Of a stretch of 64,000 nucleotides of DNA, positions 7,194 through 16,217 are shown piece after piece. A program made the position numbers and the translations under genes. The notes beneath the pieces were generated by a model that searched no databases, was not told the origin of the DNA, and saw only the letters and a program-made list of their open reading frames with translations. The DNA is from Curvibacter sp. PAE-UM (GTDB taxonomy: Bacteria > Pseudomonadota > Gammaproteobacteria > Burkholderiales > Burkholderiaceae_C), in assembly GCF_001432305.1 (NCBI RefSeq), contig NZ_KQ483358.1:308213-372212 (forward strand), read 5' to 3'. Each line of letters opens with the position of its first letter. Position 1 is the first letter of the stretch.

Positions 7194-9281
7194 GCGCACA
7201 CCGAGGGTCCAGTTGAACCCGGGGGCCGGCTCGTAGAACTGGCTGGCCGCCTGGTTGACGATGACCGAGCCCACGTAGCGCTGGTCCGTCACGTTGTCCA
7301 GCCGCCCATAGGCCGTCAGGCTGCCCTTGCCGGCCACCGGCCAGCCCTGGCTGGCCTTGAGGTTGAGCGTGGTGTAACCCTCGGCCGAAGCGGTGTTGCT
7401 GTCGTTGGCGTAGAGCTTGCCGGCGCTCACCACCTCCGCGCCGGCCTGCGTGCCCAGCCCCGGCTTGCGGCCCGCGTTGTCCAGGGCCTGCGCCGACCAC
7501 AGCAGCTCGGTGAACAGGAAATGCTGCGGGATGCCCGGCAGGCGGTTGCCGGAATTCACGGCCACCCCGTTGGTGACGAAGGTCTCCGAGAACTGCGCCT
7601 CGATCGCCGACGCCGACAGCGTGCCCCGCCAGTTCGGGCTCAGCAGGGTGCGCCCGGCCAGTTCCCAGCCCGTGCGCGTCGTGCCCGGCGCATTCTTGTA
7701 GGCCGTGCTGCCGCCGCTGCTCACCGCCACCACGATCTCGTCCGTGGTGGTGATCCGGTAGACCGTGAAGTCCACGCGCGAGCGCGCCTCGGGCGCCCAC
7801 TTCGCACCCAGCTCGTAGTGCTGGCTGCGCGCGGCGTTGATGTTGGGGTTGAAGTTCGGCGCGCCGGTGCCGGTGTAGGCCACCTCCACCAGCGTGGGCG
7901 TCTCGAAACCGCGCCCGTAGTTGGCGTAGAGGTTGAGCGTGTCCAGCGTGTGCCAGGTCAGGCCCAGCACCGGGTTGGCCGCGCTGTAGCTCACGTCGCC
8001 CGAGCCGTTGCCATTGCCCAGGAAGTAGTCCTCGCTGGCGATGCGCACCGAACTCGCGCGCAGGCCGGCCGTGGCGGACAGGCGATCGGCCGCCAGCACC
8101 GTGGCCTGGGCAAAGGCATCGCTGTTCTGCGCGCTGTTGTCCTCGTTGCGCGTCGGCGCGCCTGTTTTCTCGCCGCCACTCACGCCGCCGGACTGGCGGC
8201 GTTCCTTGGAATAGTCGTACTCGTAGCCGGCCACCCAGTTCACCGGGCGGCTGCCCCAGCGCGCCTGGGCGTTGTACTGCAAGCCGGCGCCGTAGTAGTC
8301 GCGGTTCAGGCCCACCCAGTTGGTGGGCAGGTACTGCAGGTTGTCACGCTTGCCGTAGTACAGGCGCGCCGTCACCGAGCGGCTGGCGTCCAGCGCATGC
8401 GTCACGGAAGTGCCGGCCTGGCTCTGGCTGGTGATCTTGCGCAGGCGGGCGCTTTGGGCGCTGGTGCCGGCCTGCGTGGCGTCCTTCGCCAGCTGCGCCG
8501 CCGTCAGGCCCACCGGGTCCTGGGCCAGCGGCATGTCGAAGTGGTTGAACACCAGGTTCACGCGGGTGTGCGCGTCCGGCCCGAAGCTCACCTTGCTGTT
8601 GAACTGCTTGCGCTCGGTCGTGCTGTGGTCGCGAAAGCCGTTGGTGTCGAAGGTGCTGTAGTCAGCCACCAGGCCCACGCCGCCCACGCGGCCGGCCACC
8701 TGCCAGTCGGTACGGCGCATGTCGTAGGAGCCCGTGTAGAACTGCGCGCCGAACTCCGGCACCTCGGGCGCTTCGCGCGTGAAGGCCTGGATCACGCCGC
8801 CGGCGGAGTTGCCGTACATCAGCGCCAGCGGGCCGCGCAGCACCTCGATACGCTCGGCCGAGGTCAGGCTCACCGAGGAGCCCTGGCCCTGCCCGTCGGG
8901 TGTGGTGGCCGGGATGCCGTCGATCAGCAGGCGGATGCCGCGGATGCCGAAAGCCGAACGCGCACCGAAGCCACGGATGGAGACCTGCAGGTCCTGCGCA
9001 TAATTCTGCCGGTTCAGGATGGTCAGGCCCGGCACGCGGTTGAGCGACTCCGACAGGTTGACCTGCGGGCCGGCACTCTGGAGGGTCTCGCGGTCGACCG
9101 ACTCGATGGCCGCCGGCGCGTCGAAGCTGCGCTGCTGCGCGCGCGAGGCCGAGATCACCACGTCGTCCAGTGTCTGGGCCCAGGCTGGCACGGCGCCCAG
9201 GCCGGCCACCAGCAGCGCCAGCGTGGTGCGCACGCCGGGGAAGCGGTTCACCCGGCTGTCTTGTTGTTGGTGCAATCTCAT
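7176..9281 (-). CDS. pqqU: TonB-dependent outer-membrane receptor, PqqU/YncD type (PQQ uptake)
   Basis: This 701-aa protein has a signal peptide (ending near PAWAQ), a TonB-box-like LDDVVISA, a plug domain and a 22-strand-type barrel ending in ...LGVRLSVPL. Recalled from memory, it matches E. coli YncD/PqqU unusually well, for example VNLSESL..VPGL, NRQNYAQDLQ.SIRGFG, DGIPAT.PDGQGQ, GRGFETPT and YVGSVIVN...YYEPAPG. YncD/PqqU is established as a TonB-dependent PQQ importer. The start codon overlaps the stop of the cytochrome c gene (ATGA), so the two are translationally coupled. The neighbouring PQQ-type dehydrogenases fit PQQ uptake. Confidence 0.85.
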   Translation of the reverse strand: MRLHQQQDSRVNRFPGVRTTLALLVAGLGAVPAWAQTLDDVVISASRAQQRSFDAPAAIESVDRETLQSAGPQVNLSESLNRVPGLTILNRQNYAQDLQVSIRGFGARSAFGIRGIRLLIDGIPATTPDGQGQGSSVSLTSAERIEVLRGPLALMYGNSAGGVIQAFTREAPEVPEFGAQFYTGSYDMRRTDWQVAGRVGGVGLVADYSTFDTNGFRDHSTTERKQFNSKVSFGPDAHTRVNLVFNHFDMPLAQDPVGLTAAQLAKDATQAGTSAQSARLRKITSQSQAGTSVTHALDASRSVTARLYYGKRDNLQYLPTNWVGLNRDYYGAGLQYNAQARWGSRPVNWVAGYEYDYSKERRQSGGVSGGEKTGAPTRNEDNSAQNSDAFAQATVLAADRLSATAGLRASSVRIASEDYFLGNGNGSGDVSYSAANPVLGLTWHTLDTLNLYANYGRGFETPTLVEVAYTGTGAPNFNPNINAARSQHYELGAKWAPEARSRVDFTVYRITTTDEIVVAVSSGGSTAYKNAPGTTRTGWELAGRTLLSPNWRGTLSASAIEAQFSETFVTNGVAVNSGNRLPGIPQHFLFTELLWSAQALDNAGRKPGLGTQAGAEVVSAGKLYANDSNTASAEGYTTLNLKASQGWPVAGKGSLTAYGRLDNVTDQRYVGSVIVNQAASQFYEPAPGFNWTLGVRLSVPL

Positions 9282-9592
9282 TTCTCTTCCACCCGGATCT
9301 GCAGCGACGCGTACCACGCCGCCAGGTTGTCGATGTCGGCGTTGCTCAAGGGCTTGGCGATGACCGTCATCACCTCGTTGGCCCGTTTGCCATTGCGGAA
9401 ATGCTTGAGCTGCTCAGCCAGGTAGACCTCCTGCTGCCCGGCCAGATGCGGCACGCCTGGCTGCATGGACAGGCCCAGCGGGCCATGGCACATGGCACAC
9501 GCGGCGGCCGCCTTGGCCTTGCCTGCGGCCACATCGGCCTGCGCTGCTGCCGCCAGGGCCAGCAACACTCCTCCCAGAACACACTTGTTCAT
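9278..9592 (-). CDS. class I monohaem cytochrome c, periplasmic
   Basis: This 104-aa protein has a signal peptide (to about residue 19, AQA), one CAMCH haem motif and a distal Met candidate in the KRANEVMTVI region. It is probably the electron acceptor for a periplasmic dehydrogenase. I take the ATG at 9592, preceded by GAGTGAGG, over an in-frame GTG at 9607. Its stop overlaps the pqqU start. It lies downstream of a PQQ-type dehydrogenase but is separated from it by a terminator. Confidence 0.88.
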   Translation of the reverse strand: MNKCVLGGVLLALAAAAQADVAAGKAKAAAACAMCHGPLGLSMQPGVPHLAGQQEVYLAEQLKHFRNGKRANEVMTVIAKPLSNADIDNLAAWYASLQIRVEEK

Positions 9593-9609
9593 TCGAAAAT
9601 TCCTCACTC

Positions 9610-9640
9610 AAAAAAACGACGGAGATCGTCACGATCTCCG
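9610..9640 (-). terminator. intrinsic terminator after the minus-strand PQQ-type dehydrogenase
   Basis: On the minus strand CGGAGATC-GTGAC-GATCTCCG forms an 8-bp stem (the full dyad is 10 bp per arm), followed within four bases by seven T. It sits between the dehydrogenase (stop 9693) and the cytochrome c gene (start 9592). Transcription is therefore probably attenuated here, or the cytochrome has its own start. Confidence 0.85.
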
Positions 9641-9692
9641 CCGGGTCTCAGCGATGCCGCGCGCTCGACGCGCGCGACATCATGGGCCACAC

Positions 9693-10973
9693 TCAGTGGC
9701 TGTGGGTCACGCGGTAGATCGCGCCGACATAGTCATCCGAGATCAGCAGCGAGCCGTCCTTCATCACGGCCACGTCCACCGGCCGGCCCTTGTAGATGCC
9801 ATTGGCATCCAGCCAGCCTTCGGCGAAGACCTCCGAGGCGCCTGCCGTGCCGTCAGCCTTCACGGGCACGAAGTTGATCAGCGCGCCGGTGGCCTTGGTG
9901 CGGTTCCAGGAACCGTGCGAAGCCACGAAGATGCCGCCGCGGTACTTGGCCGGGAACATGCCGCCGTTGTAGAAGGTCATGCCCAGCTGGGCCTGGTGGG
10001 CAGGGAACTCGACCTGCGGCTTGGTCCAGCTCGCCGGTGCCTTCATGCCCTTGAGGTCGGGCGCCGCGCCCGTACCGGCGATCTGGGTGTTGTTGCCGTG
10101 GATGAAGGGGTAGCCGAAGTGCTCGCCACCCGCCTTGGTGATGCGGTTGAGCTCACCCGGCGGGATCTCGTCACCCATGCCGTCGGTCTGGTTGTCGGTG
10201 AACCAGACCGTCTTGTCCTTCGGGTTGATGTCCATGCCCACCGAGTTGCGCACGCCCACGGCGACCACCTCGCGCTTGGAGCCGTCGAAGGGGTCCATCC
10301 GGATCATGCCGCCGATGCCCAGCTTCTCGTACAGCGCCACCTTCTCCTTGGGCTGCACGTTGTAGGGCTGGCCCAGGGTGACGTAGAGCTTGCCGTCGTC
10401 ACTGACGCGGCAGGTGCGTGCCCCGTGGTTGTAGGACTCCTCTTCTTCCGGCACCAGCTTGCCCTGCGGCACCACCTCGATCACCGCCACGTCCGGGCCT
10501 TCATAGAAGAACTCGGCGGCCGGGAAGTTGAGCACGCGGTTGTGCTCCGCGACGATCAGGAAACCGTCCTTGGTCCAGCACACGCCGTTGGGCACCTTGA
10601 AGTTGAGCGAGGGCGCAAAGGCCTTGACCTCGTCGGCCGTGCCATCGCCATTGCGGTCGGTCACCGCCCAGACCTTGGTCTTGCGCGTGCCCACGAAGAG
10701 CATGTTGGTCGAGGGCGCCACCGCCATGTGGCGCGCGTCGGGCACCACGGCAAACAGCTCGATCTTGAAACCCGGCGGCAGCTTGACGCTCTTGAGGTTG
10801 GCGCGTATCGCGTCCGCATTGCGCCCTTCCTGGGGCACCAGCGGAATGTTCAGATCGGTGGTGGCAACCTTCATCTGCTTGAGCGTGGACAGGTTGTCCT
10901 TGCCCGCCTGGGCACTGGCCCCGCTGGCGAGACCCGCCATCAGCAAGGCGGCGAAAAGTTTCTGCATCTTCAT
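9693..10973 (-). CDS. PQQ-dependent sugar dehydrogenase family (L-sorbosone dehydrogenase-like), periplasmic
   Basis: This 426-aa secreted beta-propeller protein has a signal peptide ending at ASA-Q. It carries family segments such as KLPPGFKIELFAVVPDARHMA, the GVRNS...WFTDN region and the late FVASHGSWNRT and GRPVDVAVMKDGSLLISDD motifs. Members oxidise aldoses or sorbosone-like aldehydes with PQQ and pass electrons to cytochrome c. A good AGGAG ribosome-binding site precedes the ATG. It is divergent from a paralogue at 11278 and upstream of a cytochrome c and the PQQ receptor gene. The exact substrate cannot be told. Confidence 0.85.
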   Translation of the reverse strand: MKMQKLFAALLMAGLASGASAQAGKDNLSTLKQMKVATTDLNIPLVPQEGRNADAIRANLKSVKLPPGFKIELFAVVPDARHMAVAPSTNMLFVGTRKTKVWAVTDRNGDGTADEVKAFAPSLNFKVPNGVCWTKDGFLIVAEHNRVLNFPAAEFFYEGPDVAVIEVVPQGKLVPEEEESYNHGARTCRVSDDGKLYVTLGQPYNVQPKEKVALYEKLGIGGMIRMDPFDGSKREVVAVGVRNSVGMDINPKDKTVWFTDNQTDGMGDEIPPGELNRITKAGGEHFGYPFIHGNNTQIAGTGAAPDLKGMKAPASWTKPQVEFPAHQAQLGMTFYNGGMFPAKYRGGIFVASHGSWNRTKATGALINFVPVKADGTAGASEVFAEGWLDANGIYKGRPVDVAVMKDGSLLISDDYVGAIYRVTHSH

Positions 10974-11277
10974 TCCTGCTCCTTGGTTGTTCGGTTTTTT
11001 GTTTCCAAAAAGAATTTGGAACAGCCATTAAGCAAACCCTCAGGGCAAATTGCAAGTTGCCATCGGCTACCCATGACCGTATCGAGGGTAAGTCCCCAAT
11101 CAAGTGTCAATTTTTGAAGCACTCGCATGCCACCGATTCATCACCCGGGTCTTATGTCTGTGCGGCCGGCGAAATCGTATGCATACGTGGAAACCCTAGA
11201 ACCAGCCGGCGCCGGCGGTACTAGCATCGGCTTCGGTCCCTCTACAACAAACAACATCTTCTACGGAGACATCCTTC
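10974..11277. promoter_or_regulatory. 304-bp divergent control region between two PQQ-type dehydrogenases
   Basis: No gene is supported here. It must contain the start signals of both divergent dehydrogenases. Visible elements are an inverted repeat TTCCAAA-AAGAA-TTTGGAA at 11003-11021, about 30 nt before the minus-strand start, and a perfect 12-bp palindrome CGTATGCATACG at 11176-11187, about 90 nt before the plus-strand start. Either could be an operator. I could not assign -10/-35 boxes with confidence. Confidence 0.55.
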
Positions 11278-12585
11278 ATGACCAGAAAACTCACCCTGGC
11301 GGGCGCCGTGCTCGTCGGCCTGCTGACCGGCTGCGCCACCTCCGAGCCGCCCAAGCCCCAGGCCGCGCCTGCCCAGCCCGCACCGCAAGTCGCGGCCGCC
11401 CAGCCTGCTGCCGCACCCGCCCCGATGGCCGCCGCGACACCAGCACCCCCGCCCCCGCCCGCCTGGCAGCAGGGCCGCCCGGCCAGCATGGCCGACTCCA
11501 GGCTGGCCCCGGTAGCCGGCAAGAACACCGTGACACCCGCCTCTGAAATCCCGCTGGACAAGCTCAAGCTGCCGCCGGGCTTCAAGGTCGAGGTCTGGTC
11601 CACCGGCACACCCGGCATCCGCGCCATGTCGCGCGGCGCCAGCGGCAAGATCTACGCCGGCACGCGCGGCCTGGGCCGCGTCTACGAGATCAGCGACAAC
11701 GGCAAGGAGCGCACGAGCCGCGTGGTGGTGGACAAGCTCAACCAGCCGGCCGTGGTCATGCACAAGGGCAATCTCTACGTGATGGCCATCGACAAGGCCC
11801 TGCGCTACGACGGCATCGAGAAGAACCCCGGCGTGGCACCGGTCGACATGACCGCCGCCTTCAAGCTGCCGCCGCAACAGCACCACAACTGGAAATACCT
11901 GCGCTTCGGCCCGGACGGCAAGCTCTACGTACCCTTCGGCGCACCGTGCAACATCTGCGCCCTGCCCACGCAGGAATACGCCCAGATCCGCCGCTACAAC
12001 GCGGACGGCTCGGGCATGGAAGTCATCGCCACCGGCGTGCGCAACACCCAGGGCTTCGACTTCCACCCCGTCACCAAGGAACTCTGGTTCACCGACCACG
12101 GCCGTGACTGGCTGGGCGACGACGGCCCGGAAGACGAACTCAACCGTCTGGGCAAAAAGGGCCAGTTCTTCGGCTTCCCCTCCTGCCATGCCAACGGCAT
12201 TGCCGACCCCGACGTCAAGAAGGACGACGCCTGCAAGGGCGTGACCCTGCCGGTGCGCACCATGGGCCCGCACGCCGCCAACATGGGCCTGCACTTCTAC
12301 ACCGGCAAGATGTTCCCGGCCAAGTACAAGAACGTGGCCTTCATCGCACGCAAGGGCTCCTGGAACCGCACCACCAAGATGGGCTACGACGTGGTCACGG
12401 TGAACGCCGATGCCCAGGGCCGCAACCCGGTGATGACGCCCTTCATCACCGGCTTTGCCGACCCGGCCGCCAACACCTTCTGGGGCCGTCCGACCTACTT
12501 CCTGCAAATGCCCGATGGCGCCCTGCTGCTCTCCGACGAGCAACTGGGTGCGATCTACCGCATCTCGTACAGCGCCAAGAAGTAA
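11278..12585 (+). CDS. PQQ-dependent sugar dehydrogenase family lipoprotein
   Basis: This 435-aa paralogue of the divergent gene starts with a lipoprotein signal (lipobox LLTGC, Cys about 18). An Ala/Pro-rich tether to about residue 80 follows, then the same propeller fold, with KLPPGFKVEVWSTGTPGIRAM, GVRNTQGFDFHP and GSWNRTTKMGY. It is therefore probably membrane-anchored in the periplasm, whereas its paralogue is soluble. A terminator and a dihaem cytochrome c follow. PQQ dependence is inferred from the family. Confidence 0.85.
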   Translation: MTRKLTLAGAVLVGLLTGCATSEPPKPQAAPAQPAPQVAAAQPAAAPAPMAAATPAPPPPPAWQQGRPASMADSRLAPVAGKNTVTPASEIPLDKLKLPPGFKVEVWSTGTPGIRAMSRGASGKIYAGTRGLGRVYEISDNGKERTSRVVVDKLNQPAVVMHKGNLYVMAIDKALRYDGIEKNPGVAPVDMTAAFKLPPQQHHNWKYLRFGPDGKLYVPFGAPCNICALPTQEYAQIRRYNADGSGMEVIATGVRNTQGFDFHPVTKELWFTDHGRDWLGDDGPEDELNRLGKKGQFFGFPSCHANGIADPDVKKDDACKGVTLPVRTMGPHAANMGLHFYTGKMFPAKYKNVAFIARKGSWNRTTKMGYDVVTVNADAQGRNPVMTPFITGFADPAANTFWGRPTYFLQMPDGALLLSDEQLGAIYRISYSAKK

Positions 12586-12604
12586 GCCCGGCCTGACCCG
12601 GCAA

Positions 12605-12629
12605 GCAGGGCTGCGGCCCTGCTTTTTTT
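12605..12629 (+). terminator. intrinsic terminator after the plus-strand PQQ-type dehydrogenase
   Basis: The stem GCAGGGC-TGCG-GCCCTGC is followed directly by seven T. It lies in the 70-nt gap before the dihaem cytochrome c gene, mirroring the arrangement on the minus-strand side. Confidence 0.9.
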
Positions 12630-12655
12630 ATGTGCATCGATTAACGGTGAACGCC

Positions 12656-13222
12656 ATGCCTCTGATCTACCTCCTGCTCCCCGCCCTGGCCCTGCTGCTG
12701 GCGGCGGATGTCCGAGCCCAGCAACCGCCCCGGCTCGAACTCTGCGCGGCCTGCCACGGCCCGCAGGGCAACTCACAGAACCCGCAGTTCCCTTCGCTGG
12801 CCGGGCAGCCGAAAGTCTTCATGGAGAACCAGCTGGTGCTGATCCGCGAAGGCTTGCGCGACATCCCGCCCATGAAGGGCGTACTCGACGGCCTCACGGA
12901 CGCCGACCTCATCGTGCTGGCCAGATACTTTTCGGAGCAGGTGCCGGTGCCGTTGGCCACCCCGGTCGATGCCGAGCGTTTTGAACGCGGCAAGGTGCTG
13001 GCGCGCAGCATGCTCTGCGGCACCTGCCACCTGCCCGACTACAAGGGGCGCGAGCAGATGCCGCGCCTGGCCGGCCAGCACGAACTCTTCCTGCGCGCCG
13101 TCATGGAGGAGTACCGCGACAAACCCGGCCCCGGCCGCGACACGGTCATGACCAATGCCCTGGGCGGCCTGAACAACCAGCACCTGGACGATCTGGCCCA
13201 CTTCCTGTCCCACGTCAAATAG
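12656..13222 (+). CDS. dihaem cytochrome c, periplasmic
   Basis: This 188-aa protein has a signal peptide (ending near VRAQ) and two cytochrome c domains, with haem motifs CAACH (about residue 31) and CGTCH (about residue 121). It resembles cytochrome c4-type dihaem proteins in size. The ATG at 12656 gives a proper signal peptide; the longer open frame from 12455 overlaps the dehydrogenase and was rejected. It is the likely electron acceptor for the upstream lipoprotein dehydrogenase. Confidence 0.9.
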   Translation: MPLIYLLLPALALLLAADVRAQQPPRLELCAACHGPQGNSQNPQFPSLAGQPKVFMENQLVLIREGLRDIPPMKGVLDGLTDADLIVLARYFSEQVPVPLATPVDAERFERGKVLARSMLCGTCHLPDYKGREQMPRLAGQHELFLRAVMEEYRDKPGPGRDTVMTNALGGLNNQHLDDLAHFLSHVK

Positions 13223-13259
13223 GCGCCGGCCCAGGGGGCACCTCTACAATTGGGGCCTG

Positions 13260-14162
13260 ATGAAGGACACCCCCGAAAAGCCCGCCGCCCCCACCCTGCG
13301 CCGCGCGCCGCGCCCCGAAGGCGCCGCCGCGCCCAAGCCCGGCGGTGCGGCCGCCACCAGCCGCATCAACAAGCGCATGGCCGAGCTCGGCCTGTGTTCG
13401 CGCCGCGAGGCCGACGCCTGGGTCGAGAACGGCTGGGTCAAGGTCAACGGCAAGACCGCCGAGATGGGCCAGCAGGTCACGCCCAGCGACCGCATCGAGG
13501 TCGACAAGCAGGCGCAGAACCAGCAGGCCACGCAGGTCACCATCCTGCTCAACAAACCCATCGGTTACGTCAGCGGCCAGGCCGAGGACGGGCACGAACC
13601 CGCCGTGGTGCTGGTGCAGCCGCAAAACCGCTGGCGCGACGACAACGCCCGTTTCTTCTTCAACGGCGCGCAATTGCGCGGCCTGGCGCCAGCCGGCCGG
13701 CTGGACATCGATTCCACCGGCCTGCTGGTGCTCACGCAGGACGGCCGCGTGGCGCGCCAGCTCATCGGCGAAGACTCGGTGATGGAAAAGGAATACCTTG
13801 TGCGGGTGGTCTACCTGGGCACACCGGCCGCAGACGCCGCCCCCACCCAGCTCACCCGCATCGATGACGACGACCCCATCTCCACCAATGTGCAGGCCGT
13901 CTTCCCCGCCGCCATGCTGGCCAAGCTGCGCCATGGCCTGAGCCTGGACGGCCAGGCCCTCAAACCCGCCAAGGTGGACTGGGAGAACCCCGAGCAGCTG
14001 CGCTTTGTGCTGACCGAAGGCAAGAAGCGCCAGATCCGCCGCATGTGCGAACTCGTCGGTCTGAAAGTGGTGGGCCTCAAGCGCGTGCGTATCGGCCGCG
14101 TCATGCTGGGCCAGCTGCCGGTGGGTCAGTGGCGCTATCTGGCGCCGCACGAGAAGTTCTAG
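13260..14162 (+). CDS. rRNA pseudouridine synthase, RsuA/RluB/RluF family
   Basis: This 300-aa enzyme has an S4 RNA-binding domain (about residues 34-85) and a catalytic domain with the GRLDIDSTGLL motif, in which Asp is the nucleophile. The C-terminal GKKRQIRRMCELVGLKV motif is also typical. The N-terminal ~30 residues are Pro/Ala/Arg-rich and probably disordered. The sequence seems closest to RluF-type enzymes, which modify 23S rRNA, but the family member is uncertain. It lies 37 nt after the cytochrome gene in the same direction. Confidence 0.87.
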   Translation: MKDTPEKPAAPTLRRAPRPEGAAAPKPGGAAATSRINKRMAELGLCSRREADAWVENGWVKVNGKTAEMGQQVTPSDRIEVDKQAQNQQATQVTILLNKPIGYVSGQAEDGHEPAVVLVQPQNRWRDDNARFFFNGAQLRGLAPAGRLDIDSTGLLVLTQDGRVARQLIGEDSVMEKEYLVRVVYLGTPAADAAPTQLTRIDDDDPISTNVQAVFPAAMLAKLRHGLSLDGQALKPAKVDWENPEQLRFVLTEGKKRQIRRMCELVGLKVVGLKRVRIGRVMLGQLPVGQWRYLAPHEKF

Positions 14163-14165
14163 GGT

Positions 14166-14193
14166 CTTGAAACCCCGGGCCCCCGCCCATAAT
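14166..14193 (+). promoter_or_regulatory. sigma32-type heat-shock promoter of htpG
   Basis: CTTGAAA at 14166-14172 and CCCATAAT at 14186-14193 are separated by 13 bp. They match the heat-shock consensus (CTTGAAA and CCCCAT-like) about 57 nt before the htpG start. It lies right after the pseudouridine synthase stop. Confidence 0.75.
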
Positions 14194-14249
14194 TCCCGTT
14201 TTTACCGGCCCGCCCGGCTCCCCCTGTTTTTGTACCGCTGTCTGATCCC

Positions 14250-16181
14250 ATGAGCAAACAAACCCATTCCTTCCAGGCCGAAGTTGCGCAACTGCTGCAC
14301 CTCGTCACCCACTCGCTGTACTCCAACAAGGAGATCTTCGTCCGCGAACTGGTCTCCAACGCCTCGGACGCCTGCGACAAGCTGCGTTACGAAGCGCTGA
14401 ACAACAGCGCCCTGTACGAAGACGCGCCCGAGCTGCGTGTGCGCATCGCCTTCGACCCGGCCGCCAAGACCCTGACCATCACGGACAACGGCATCGGCAT
14501 GAGCGCGCAGGAGGCCATCGACCACCTGGGCACCATCGCCAAGAGCGGCACCAAGGACTTCATGAGCCGCCTGGGCGCCGAGAAGCAGGCCGACGCCAAG
14601 GAACAGGGCCAGCTGATCGGCCAGTTCGGCGTGGGCTTCTATTCGGGTTTCATCGTGGCCGACAAGATCACCGTGGAATCGCGCCGTGCCGGCCTGAAAC
14701 CCGAAGAGGGTGTGCGCTGGATCAGCGGCGGCACCGGCGACTTCGAGGTGGAGGCCATCACCAAGCCTGAGCGCGGCACCAGCGTCACCTTGCACCTGCG
14801 CGACGACGCAGGCGACTACCTGCAGGCCTGGAAGGTCAAGGGCATCATCGCCAAGTACTCCGACCACATCGCCCTGCCCATCCAGATGCGCAAGGAAGAG
14901 TGGAAGGAAGGCGAGAACGGCCAGCCTGGCGAGATGGTCAGCACCGACGAATGGGAAACCGTCAACAAGGCCAGCGCCCTGTGGAGCCGCCCCAAGAAGG
15001 ACATCACGCAGGAAGAGTACGAAAGCTTCTACCAGGCCATCAGCCACGACTACGAGGCCCCGCTGGCCTGGAGCCACAACCGCGTGGAAGGCAGCACCGA
15101 ATACACCCAGCTGCTCTTCGTGCCGGCCAAGGCCCCGTTCGACCTGTGGAACCGCGACAAGAAGGGCGGCCTCAAGCTCTATGTCAAGCGCGTCTTCATC
15201 ATGGACGAGGCCGAGGCCCTGCTGCCCAATTACCTGCGTTTTGTCAAAGGCGTGGTGGACAGCGCCGACCTGCCGCTCAACGTCAGCCGCGAACTGCTGC
15301 AGGAAAGCCGCGACGTGCGCGCCATCCGCGAAGGCAACACCAAGCGTGTGCTGAGCCTGCTGGAGAACCTGGCCCAGCACGACATGCCCGCCGCCGATGC
15401 GAGTGACGAAGACAAGGCCGACGCCGGCAAGTACACGAAGTTCTACGCCGAGTTCGGCCGCGTGCTGAAAGAAGGCCTGGGCGAAGACTTCGGCAACCGC
15501 GAGCGCCTGGCCAAATTGCTGCGCTTCGCCAGCACCACGAGCGACACGGCCAATGTGTCCCTGGCCGACTACAAGGCGCGCATGAAAGAAGGCCAGGCGG
15601 CCATCTACTACATCACCGCCGACACCCTGGCCGCCGCCAGGAACAGCCCGCAGCTCGAAGTCTTCAAGAAAAAGGGCATCGAGGTGCTGCTCATGAGCGA
15701 GCGCGTGGACGAGTGGGCCCTGAGCCATCTGCCCGAGTTCGACGGCACGCCGCTGCAAAGCGTGGCCAAGGGCGCGGTCGACCTGGGCACCCTGCAGGAC
15801 GAAGCCGAGAAGAAGGCCGCCGAAGAAGCCGCCGAGGCCTTCAAGCCCGTGCTGGCCAAACTGAAAGAGGCGCTGAAGGACAAGGCCGAGGACGTGCGCG
15901 TCACCACCCGCCTGGTCGATTCACCGGCCTGCCTGGTGGTGAAAGAAGGCGACATGAGCAACCAGCTGGCCCGCCTGCTGAAACAGGCTGGCCAGAAAGC
16001 GCCCGACAGCAAGCCGGTGCTGGAAGTGAACCCCGAACACGCGCTGGTGAAAAAGCTCGACGGCTCGGTGCACTTCAATGACCTGGCGCACATCCTCTTC
16101 GACCAGGCCCTGCTGGCCGAAGGCGGCCTGCCCGACGATCCGGCCGCCTACGTCAGGCGCGTCAACGCCCTGCTGGTCTGA
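14250..16181 (+). CDS. htpG: molecular chaperone HtpG (Hsp90)
   Basis: This 643-aa cytosolic Hsp90 has an N-terminal GHKL ATPase domain with the [24 protein letters not shown] and [11 protein letters not shown] motifs, then middle (client/ATP gamma-phosphate) and C-terminal dimerisation domains. Length is normal. A sigma32-like promoter precedes it, so heat induction is likely. A long hairpin follows the stop. Confidence 0.97.
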   Translation: MSKQTHSFQAEVAQLLHLVTHSLYSNKEIFVRELVSNASDACDKLRYEALNNSALYEDAPELRVRIAFDPAAKTLTITDNGIGMSAQEAIDHLGTIAKSGTKDFMSRLGAEKQADAKEQGQLIGQFGVGFYSGFIVADKITVESRRAGLKPEEGVRWISGGTGDFEVEAITKPERGTSVTLHLRDDAGDYLQAWKVKGIIAKYSDHIALPIQMRKEEWKEGENGQPGEMVSTDEWETVNKASALWSRPKKDITQEEYESFYQAISHDYEAPLAWSHNRVEGSTEYTQLLFVPAKAPFDLWNRDKKGGLKLYVKRVFIMDEAEALLPNYLRFVKGVVDSADLPLNVSRELLQESRDVRAIREGNTKRVLSLLENLAQHDMPAADASDEDKADAGKYTKFYAEFGRVLKEGLGEDFGNRERLAKLLRFASTTSDTANVSLADYKARMKEGQAAIYYITADTLAAARNSPQLEVFKKKGIEVLLMSERVDEWALSHLPEFDGTPLQSVAKGAVDLGTLQDEAEKKAAEEAAEAFKPVLAKLKEALKDKAEDVRVTTRLVDSPACLVVKEGDMSNQLARLLKQAGQKAPDSKPVLEVNPEHALVKKLDGSVHFNDLAHILFDQALLAEGGLPDDPAAYVRRVNALLV

Positions 16182-16188
16182 TCCGCGG

Positions 16189-16217
16189 CGGTGCTGTCTC
16201 GTCTTGAGACAGCACCG
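16189..16217. terminator. 12-bp hairpin immediately after htpG (no U-tract)
   Basis: CGGTGCTGTCTC-GTCTT-GAGACAGCACCG is a perfect dyad with 12-bp arms starting 8 nt after the htpG stop. It lacks a T-run, so it may be a 3'-end stabiliser or a factor-dependent end rather than a classical intrinsic terminator. Confidence 0.55.

Noticed and set aside
11176-11187. Perfect 12-bp palindrome CGTATGCATACG as a firm operator
   Set aside because: Short palindromes occur by chance; it is recorded only as an element of the divergent region without assigning a regulator.
10974-11277. Riboswitch for a cofactor in the PQQ dehydrogenase control region
   Set aside because: I see no conserved riboswitch architecture such as a cobalamin or TPP box; only two short dyads are visible.
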